A stretch of DNA of 5,036 nt from CAZRZN01 sp964604565 (GTDB taxonomy: Bacteria > Pseudomonadota > Alphaproteobacteria > Rhodobacterales > Rhodobacteraceae). The notes below the pieces were generated by a model. The model made no database searches. It had not been told where the DNA came from and saw nothing but the letters and a program-made list of their open reading frames with translations. The stretch lies in the NCBI GenBank assembly GCA_964604565.1, contig CAZRZN010000285.1, positions 1-5,036 on the forward strand, read 5' to 3'. The position numbers were made by a program, and so were the translations under genes. Shown piece after piece: positions 1 to 5,036 of this stretch; position 1 is the stretch's first letter; each line of letters starts with the position of its first letter.

Positions 1-1450
1 GCTGTGCCAGCTTCGGGTAGTCAGGCACGTTGGTGCCGGTGGGCGACCACTGGACGCGCGCGGGCGAGCGATAGAATTCGACCAATCCGCCCAGCTTGTC
101 CGCACGTTCGGTAAAGCTGTCGTGGTTGATCGTGCTCTCGCGGATGAAGGTCAGACCCACGTGGGACTTCTTCACATCCACGGTCTTGGAGGTGACGAAC
201 TGCGCATAGAGCCATGCGGCCTTGGCGCGATCCACCGGAGTGGACTTCATCAGGGTCCAGGAACCGGCATCCTGATAGCCGACCTTCTGGCCTTCTTTCC
301 AGTAGACGCCGTGGGGCGAGGGGGCCATGCGCCACTTGGGCGTGCCGTCCTCGTTCATCACCGGCAGGTCAGGCTTGACCGTGTCGGCGGTGAAGGCTGT
401 ATACCAGAACATCTGCTGGGCGATGTTGCCCTGCGCCGGGATCGGGCCTGCCTCGGAGAAGGTCATGCCTGCCGCCGCCGGGGGCGTATACTTTTCAAGC
501 CATTCGATGGCCTTGGTCACCGCGTAGACAGCCGCCGGGCTGTTGGTCGCGCCGCCACGATCCACGCAGGAGCCGACCGGCTGGCTCTGCTCGTTCACGC
601 GGATGCCCCATTCGTCGACCGGAAGGCCGTTGGGCTCACCCACGTCTCCCATGCCAGCCATGGACATCCATGCGTCCGTGTAACGCCAGCCAAGCGACGG
701 GTCCTTCTTGCCGTAGTCCATGTTGCCGAAGATGTCGCCATCGACGCCCATGTGGGACAGATCGCGCCCGGTAAAGAACTCGGCGATGTCCTCATAGGCA
801 GACCAGTTGACCGGAACGCCCAGCTCATAGCCGAACTGCTCCATGAAGTCGGCCTTGTTCTTTTCGTCGTTGAACCAGTCGTAGCGGAACCAATAGAGGT
901 TCGCGAACTGCTGGGTCGGAAGCTGATAGATCTTGCCATCCGGTCCGGTGGTGAAGCTGATACCGATAAAATCCTCGGTGTCGAGCGTGGGCGAGGTGAC
1001 ATCCGCGCCTTCGCCGGCCATCCAGTCGGTCAGGTTACGCACCTGCTGATAACGCCAGTGCGTGCCGATCAGGTCGGAGTCGTTGATGTAGGCATCATAG
1101 ACATTCTGGCCGGACTGCATCTGGGTTTGCAGCTTTTCAACAACGTCGCCCTCACCGATGAGGTCGTGGGTGACTTCGATGCCGGTGATTGCGGTGAAGG
1201 CCGGGGCAAGAACCTGGCTTTCGTATTCATGCGTGGTGATCGTTTCGGAGACCACGTTGATCGACATGCCCTCGAAAGGTTGGGCCGCGTCGATGAAGAA
1301 TTGCATCTCCGCTTCTTGTTCGGCGCGGGTCAGCGTCGACATGTCGCCGATTTCCGCGTCCAGGAAGGCGCGTGCCGCCTCCATGTCCGCGAACGCCGGA
1401 CCCGCAAGGATCAGCAGCGCTGCCGTGGTGGATTTCAATCGATGGTTCAT
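1..1450 (-). CDS. glpV: Periplasmic solute-binding protein of glycerol-type ABC transporter, C-terminus cut by window edge
   Basis: The frame is open from the ATG at 1450 to the left edge, giving 483 residues with no stop; family members are, from memory, around 570 to 580 residues, so roughly 90 are missing. The N-terminus is a classic Sec signal peptide: basic start MNHRLK, hydrophobic stretch at about residues 10-20, and an AFA cleavage site after residue 21. This start is preferred because the next ATG (residue 23) would remove the signal peptide, and GGGAGG lies 9 bases upstream. The mature part begins with a charged, helical-looking lead (about 22-58) before the binding-protein fold, then aromatic-rich stretches (for example LYWFRYDW at 185-192) that could line a ligand pocket. 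It should bind glycerol or a similar small polyol in the periplasm and deliver it to GlpP/GlpQ. Only one cysteine (residue 295) is visible. Assignment as a binding protein is firm; glycerol rests on operon context and recalled similarity. Confidence 0.88.
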   Translation of the reverse strand, partial: MNHRLKSTTAALLILAGPAFADMEAARAFLDAEIGDMSTLTRAEQEAEMQFFIDAAQPFEGMSINVVSETITTHEYESQVLAPAFTAITGIEVTHDLIGEGDVVEKLQTQMQSGQNVYDAYINDSDLIGTHWRYQQVRNLTDWMAGEGADVTSPTLDTEDFIGISFTTGPDGKIYQLPTQQFANLYWFRYDWFNDEKNKADFMEQFGYELGVPVNWSAYEDIAEFFTGRDLSHMGVDGDIFGNMDYGKKDPSLGWRYTDAWMSMAGMGDVGEPNGLPVDEWGIRVNEQSQPVGSCVDRGGATNSPAAVYAVTKAIEWLEKYTPPAAAGMTFSEAGPIPAQGNIAQQMFWYTAFTADTVKPDLPVMNEDGTPKWRMAPSPHGVYWKEGQKVGYQDAGSWTLMKSTPVDRAKAAWLYAQFVTSKTVDVKKSHVGLTFIRESTINHDSFTERADKLGGLVEFYRSPARVQWSPTGTNVPDYPKLAQ

Positions 1451-1459
1451 TATTGGTTT

Positions 1460-1465
1460 CCTCCC
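1460..1465 (-). promoter_or_regulatory. Ribosome binding site of glpV
   Basis: The transcript-sense sequence GGGAGG lies 9 bases before the ATG at 1450. It supports the start that includes the signal peptide over the methionine at residue 23. It is a strong, near-consensus site, fitting high expression of a binding protein. Confidence 0.8.
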
Positions 1466-1495
1466 ATTTGGAACCGTTCAACGAGGATTTTCGTT

Positions 1496-1526
1496 TGCGC
1501 CCGGGGCTCCTCTGTTCCCGGTCGCA
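1496..1526 (-). other. Intergenic stem-loop between glpU and glpV
   Basis: Eleven bases after the glpU stop the transcript can fold TGCG-A-CCGGG, an 11-base loop, then CCCGG-G-CGCA. This is a 5-bp GC stem, one A/G mismatch, and 4 more pairs. It is not followed by a run of T on the coding strand (the next bases read AAACGAAAATCC), so it does not look like an intrinsic terminator. By position it could protect the 3' end of the upstream message, mark a processing site, or attenuate slightly between the membrane genes and the binding-protein gene. The pairing is seen directly; the role is inferred. Confidence 0.5.
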
Positions 1527-1536
1527 GGCACCCGAT

Positions 1537-1809
1537 CTACACGTAGCGAAAGACCGCCGCGGCATAGATCAGGCAAACGATGAGCGCGAAAGGTTGGTTC
1601 GCGCCCACAAGCGCAAGCCAGGCCAGATTGATGAAGGCCGAGCCCAGCAAGGTGATGAAAAGGCGGTCGCCGCGCGTTGTCTCGATCCTCAGAATGCCCA
1701 TGCGGGGCGTTTCCGGAAACTTGATCGCCAGCACGGAAAAGGTGATCAGCAGCGTGGCGATGACGATGAAGAAGATCGCCGTGGGCCATGTCCAAGCCAT
1801 CCAGTCCAT
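1537..1809 (-). CDS. glpU: Small three-helix inner-membrane protein, DUF2160 type
   Basis: This is a 90-residue, very hydrophobic protein with no cleavable signal. Three membrane segments are visible at about residues 9-29, 51-69 and 73-88. The loop after the first segment is polar and looks conserved (FPETPRMGILRIETTRGDR, 31-49). Length and layout match the DUF2160 family (predicted small integral membrane protein), which sits between the second permease and the binding protein in glycerol ABC operons and is called GlpU there. Its biochemical role is not established to my knowledge. An accessory subunit of the permease complex is a reasonable inference, since it has no ATPase, binding-protein or permease (EAA) motif. 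The start is fixed by GGGAGGA at 1816-1822, 6 bases upstream. It starts 24 bases after glpQ ends, so the two are almost certainly co-transcribed. The stop is TAG. Confidence 0.87.
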   Translation of the reverse strand: MDWMAWTWPTAIFFIVIATLLITFSVLAIKFPETPRMGILRIETTRGDRLFITLLGSAFINLAWLALVGANQPFALIVCLIYAAAVFRYV

Positions 1810-1815
1810 TGAAAG

Positions 1816-1822
1816 TCCTCCC
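1816..1822 (-). promoter_or_regulatory. Ribosome binding site of glpU
   Basis: GGGAGGA in transcript sense lies 6 bases before the glpU ATG, inside the 24-base gap after glpQ. It supports this short ORF being translated. Confidence 0.78.
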
Positions 1823-1833
1823 TTTTCTGGATC

Positions 1834-2685
<852 letters not shown>

Positions 2686-2688
2686 GGG

Positions 2689-3558
2689 TCAGCCTCCCCT
2701 TTTGTCGAGATTGGTCATGACGGTGTAGAACACCCAGGAGATCGCGAGGATCACGAGGAAATACATGATCGAGAATGCTGCCGCCGGGCCAAGATCGAAT
2801 TGTCCCAAGGCCATCTTCACAAGGTCGATCGACAGCAGCGTGGTCGCGTTGCCGGGTCCGCCGCCGGTGACCACGAACGGCTCGGTGTAGATCATGAAAC
2901 TGTCCATGAAGCGCAGCAGGATGGCGATCATCAGCACGCCCATCATCTTGGGCAGTTCGATGAAGCGGAACACCTTCCAGCGCGATGCCTGATCGATCTT
3001 GGCGGCCTGGTAATAGGCGTCGGGGATGGATTTCAGACCGGCATAGGCCAGCAGCGCCACAAGCGACGTCCAGTGCCAGACATCCATCACCACGATCGTG
3101 ATCCAAGCCGCGACGATGTCCTGCGTGTAGTTGTAATTCACGCCCAACGCATCCAGCGTGTAGCCCAGCAGCCCGATGTCGACACGGCCAAAGATTTGCC
3201 AGATCGTGCCCACCACGTTCCACGGGATAAGCAAGGGCAGGGACATCACGACAAGGCAGAAAGACGCCCAGAAACCGGACTTCGGCATGTTCAACGCCAC
3301 GATGATGCCCAGCGGGATCTCGATCGCCAGAATGATGCCCGAGAACATCAACTGCCGGCCAAGCGCGTCCCACATCCGTTCCGAAGCGAGCATTTCCTCG
3401 AACCAGCCAAGGCCCTGCCAGAAAAAGACGTTCTGCCCGAACGTATCCTGCACAGAGTAGTTGACGACCGTCATCAGCGGGATCACCGCCGAAAAGGCCA
3501 CCAGCAGCAGGACCGGCAGCACAAGGAACCATGCTTTCTGATTGACTGTCTTTTCCAT
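2689..3558 (-). CDS. glpP: ABC transporter permease, first membrane subunit (MalF-like), glycerol type
   Basis: This 289-residue inner-membrane subunit is the channel partner of GlpQ. Likely membrane segments lie near 10-32, 68-90, 97-121, 148-170, 205-225 and 258-280. The EAA loop is at about 180-203 (DAYYQAAKIDQAS, ending IELP), and it is followed by the TGGGPGNAT motif at 231-239 that marks MalF/UgpA-type subunits. The start at 3558 is chosen because its ATG overlaps the glpT stop as TAATG and has AGGAAAGG about 7 bases upstream. A longer in-frame start at 3612 would add 18 very basic residues (MARDTAGRAIRTRRKGRV) lying wholly inside glpT, and is less likely. The overlap suggests translational coupling with the ATPase. 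The family and role are secure; glycerol as substrate follows from context. Confidence 0.92.
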   Translation of the reverse strand: MEKTVNQKAWFLVLPVLLLVAFSAVIPLMTVVNYSVQDTFGQNVFFWQGLGWFEEMLASERMWDALGRQLMFSGIILAIEIPLGIIVALNMPKSGFWASFCLVVMSLPLLIPWNVVGTIWQIFGRVDIGLLGYTLDALGVNYNYTQDIVAAWITIVVMDVWHWTSLVALLAYAGLKSIPDAYYQAAKIDQASRWKVFRFIELPKMMGVLMIAILLRFMDSFMIYTEPFVVTGGGPGNATTLLSIDLVKMALGQFDLGPAAAFSIMYFLVILAISWVFYTVMTNLDKRGG

Positions 3559-3574
3559 TACGCGGCCTTTCCTG
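3556..3574 (-). promoter_or_regulatory. TAATG stop/start overlap and ribosome binding site deciding the glpP start
   Basis: In transcript sense the last glpT codon is followed by TAATG, where TAA ends glpT and ATG starts glpP. AGGAAAGG (3566-3573) lies just upstream inside glpT. This arrangement usually couples translation by reinitiation and fixes the shorter glpP start. Confidence 0.8.
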
Positions 3575-4661
3575 CGGGTCCGGATTGCGCGTCCTGCGGT
3601 GTCACGCGCCAATCGTTGGCGTAGACATTGAGATGCTCCGCATCAAAGCTGACCCTGTTCATGTCGGCGCTGATGCGGTCGTCCTCGCCCGCGATGATGT
3701 TGATGTCCTGACCGAAGAACTCGGCCCGGATGATCTTGTGGCGTCCCACGTCCTCGACCCGGCGCACCTTGATCGGCATGCCGTCCGTCTGGCTGAGGCG
3801 GGCGAATTCCGGGCGCACCCCAAGCTCGACCTTGCCATCGAGCGGGCCATAGCCGTTCGCAAGCTCTACCGGAGAGCCGTTCACATAGGCCATCGTGCCT
3901 TCAACCGTGGCGGGAATGACGTTCATGCCCGGCGAGCCGATGAAATAGCCGACAAACGTATGCTCGGGACGCTCGAACAACTCTTGTGGCGTGCCGATCT
4001 GGACGACACGGCCGTCATACATCACCACCACCTTGTCGGCGAAGGTCAGCGCCTCTGTCTGGTCATGCGTCACGTAGATCATCGTGTGGCCGAAATCGTG
4101 GTGCAGCTTTTTCAGTTGGGTGCGCAGTTCCCATTTCATGTGCGGGTCGATGACGGTCAGCGGCTCGTCGAACAGCAGCGCGTTCACGTCCTTGCGCACC
4201 ATGCCACGACCGAGGCTGATCTTTTGCTTGGCATCCGCCGTCAGCCCGCGGGCCTTGTGGCGCAACCGGTCTTCCATCCCGATCATGCGGGCGATTTCCT
4301 GAACGCGCTCCGCGACATAGGCCTCTCCTTCTCCGCGGTTGCGCAACGGGAAAGCCAGATTGTCCTGCACGCTCATTGTGTCGTAAACGACCGGAAACTG
4401 AAAAACCTGTGCGATGTTGCGTTCGGCTGTCGGAGAATGCGTCACATCCTGCCCGTCGAACAGGATCCGCCCCTGCGATGGCTGCAACAAACCGGAAATG
4501 ATGTTCAAAAGCGTGGACTTTCCACAACCGGAGGATCCCAGCAGCGCATAGGCGGCGCCGTCGTCCCAGTCATGGTTCAGTTCCTTCAGCGCGAAATCAG
4601 CCTCTGACTTCGGGTTCGGCAGATAGGAATGCGCAAGGTTGTCCAGTGTGATCTTGGCCAT
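3558..4661 (-). CDS. glpT: ABC transporter ATP-binding subunit with non-canonical signature motif, glycerol type
   Basis: This 367-residue cytoplasmic ATPase energises the GlpP/GlpQ channel. Walker A is GSSGCGKST at 42-50, the Q-loop glutamine is Q88 (VFQFP), Walker B with the catalytic glutamate is ALLFDEP at 161-167, and the H-loop histidine is H199 (VTHDQTEA). After about residue 240 there is a C-terminal TOBE-type regulatory domain, as in MalK and UgpC. The odd point is the signature: where LSGGQ is expected the protein has LTADA (140-144), followed by KQKISLGRGMVR, which aligns well with the usual QQRVALGRALVR. The D-loop region is also unusual (LTVIDPHM). All other catalytic residues are intact, so it should still bind and probably hydrolyse ATP, working in a heterodimer with GlpS. 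The start has GGGAGGG 4 bases upstream (4666-4672) and lies 11 bases after glpS. Similar wording is, from memory, shared by GlpT-type relatives. Confidence 0.92.
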   Translation of the reverse strand: MAKITLDNLAHSYLPNPKSEADFALKELNHDWDDGAAYALLGSSGCGKSTLLNIISGLLQPSQGRILFDGQDVTHSPTAERNIAQVFQFPVVYDTMSVQDNLAFPLRNRGEGEAYVAERVQEIARMIGMEDRLRHKARGLTADAKQKISLGRGMVRKDVNALLFDEPLTVIDPHMKWELRTQLKKLHHDFGHTMIYVTHDQTEALTFADKVVVMYDGRVVQIGTPQELFERPEHTFVGYFIGSPGMNVIPATVEGTMAYVNGSPVELANGYGPLDGKVELGVRPEFARLSQTDGMPIKVRRVEDVGRHKIIRAEFFGQDINIIAGEDDRISADMNRVSFDAEHLNVYANDWRVTPQDAQSGPAGKAA

Positions 4662-4665
4662 GGTT

Positions 4666-4672
4666 CCCTCCC
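4666..4672 (-). promoter_or_regulatory. Ribosome binding site of glpT
   Basis: GGGAGGG in transcript sense fills most of the 11-base gap between the glpS stop and the glpT ATG. The core is about 4 to 5 bases from the start codon, slightly short but usual for closely packed operon genes. Confidence 0.72.
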
Positions 4673-5036
4673 TCAGGCTGCCAGCGCGTAGGCGGCGGGT
4701 GCAATCAGGCGACCGTCTTCGCCAAAGACATAGACGTGCCGGGGGTCAAGCCAGACCTTCAGCTCCGCGCCAAGGGTCAGGTCGTGCACCCCGTGCACCA
4801 ACCCGACCCAGCGTTCGCCGTCATGATCGAGATGGACAAAGGTTTCGGAGCCGGTCAGTTCCGTGACGGTCAGCGTCGTCTTGAACTCCACCGCGTCCGC
4901 CGCGTGCTTGCCGATTTCAAGGTGGTTGGGCCGGAACCCGGCGGTGTATCGGCCATCCGGCAGTTCCGCCAGTTTGCCGGTGGCCGGGGCGTTCTGTCCG
5001 TCGCCGAACATCAGCTTTGATCCGGTCTTGGGAATC
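4673..5036 (-). CDS. glpS: C-terminal part of the first ABC ATP-binding subunit, glycerol type (N-terminus outside window)
   Basis: The frame enters open at the right edge and ends with TGA at 4673, giving about 120 residues. The ATM-like start of any internal methionine is not a real gene start, because the frame stays open upstream of it (residues IPKTGSKL precede MFGDG). The fragment holds the C-terminal TOBE_2-type domain of MalK-like ATPases: the TAGFRPNHLEIG stretch corresponds to the usual 'GxRPE' segment, and FVHLDHDGERWVGLV and LKVWLDPRHVYVF match the end of that domain. The nucleotide-binding domain, including Walker A, Walker B and signature, lies beyond the window and cannot be judged. 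The gene sits immediately before glpT, and two different ATPases in tandem are the rule in this glycerol system, which makes GlpS the best name. It could be another MalK-like subunit, but order and spacing favour GlpS. Confidence 0.82.
   Translation of the reverse strand, partial: IPKTGSKLMFGDGQNAPATGKLAELPDGRYTAGFRPNHLEIGKHAADAVEFKTTLTVTELTGSETFVHLDHDGERWVGLVHGVHDLTLGAELKVWLDPRHVYVFGEDGRLIAPAAYALAA

Noticed and set aside
1451..1490. Possible promoter for glpV (TTGAAC as a -35 box)
   Set aside because: No acceptable -10 hexamer lies at proper spacing before the start codon; the expected position falls on the ribosome binding site and start codon.
1496..1526. Intrinsic terminator after glpU
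   Set aside because: The stem is present but no T-run follows in the direction of transcription, and the binding-protein gene needed by the same transporter lies downstream.
122..1546. Long plus-strand open frame of 474 codons opposite glpV
   Set aside because: It is antisense to a frame with a signal peptide, ribosome binding site and recognisable family sequence. Its product is rich in Arg, Gly, His and Val with no domain pattern, as expected when the complement of high-GC codons stays open.
3559..3612. Longer glpP start adding 18 residues
   Set aside because: The added part is strongly basic, lies fully within glpT and has no better ribosome binding site; the TAATG overlap start with AGGAAAGG is the usual arrangement.
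3585..4607. Plus-strand open frame of 340 codons opposite glpT
   Set aside because: The opposite strand carries the complete set of ABC ATPase motifs; this frame shows only complement-of-codon composition.
4673..5011. Stand-alone 112-residue gene starting at the internal ATG at 5011
   Set aside because: The frame continues open to the window edge and the sequence is the C-terminal domain of a MalK-like ATPase, so this is the tail of a larger gene.

Overview
The window is a single block of six co-directional genes, all on the minus strand, and reads as most of an ABC-transporter operon of the glycerol-uptake type (GlpSTPQUV) known from Rhizobium and found in other Alphaproteobacteria. High GC, strong G/C bias at third codon positions, tight spacing and GGGAGG-type ribosome binding sites all fit an alphaproteobacterium. 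The wording of the proteins suggests Rhodobacteraceae or Rhizobiales, but that is an inference from recalled family resemblance, not a search.

Layout in transcription order, from the right end to the left. The C-terminal part of the first ATPase (glpS-like, 5036 to 4673, start outside the window) is followed after 11 bases by a complete second ATPase (glpT-like, 4661 to 3558). The first permease (glpP-like, 3558 to 2689) overlaps it in a TAATG stop/start. The second permease (glpQ-like, 2685 to 1834) starts 3 bases after glpP ends. Then comes a 90-residue membrane protein of the DUF2160 type (glpU-like, 1809 to 1537). Last is a periplasmic solute-binding protein with a clear signal peptide (glpV-like, 1450 to beyond base 1, C-terminus missing). 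There is no unassigned stretch above 100 bases. The only notable gap is 86 bases between glpU and glpV, which holds a GC-rich hairpin and the glpV ribosome binding site.

How they work together: GlpV should capture substrate in the periplasm and deliver it to a GlpP/GlpQ channel, which is driven by a GlpS/GlpT pair of non-identical ATPases. GlpU is a constant companion whose role is not clear. The usual neighbours (glpR regulator, glpD glycerol-3-phosphate dehydrogenase) and the operon promoter would lie to the right, outside the window.

I see no mobile element, CRISPR array, RNA gene or plainly new system. The points most worth a second look are the non-canonical signature motif in GlpT (LTADA where LSGGQ is expected), the uncharacterised GlpU, and the hairpin before the binding-protein gene. 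The long open frames on the plus strand are antisense shadows of high-GC coding sequence.
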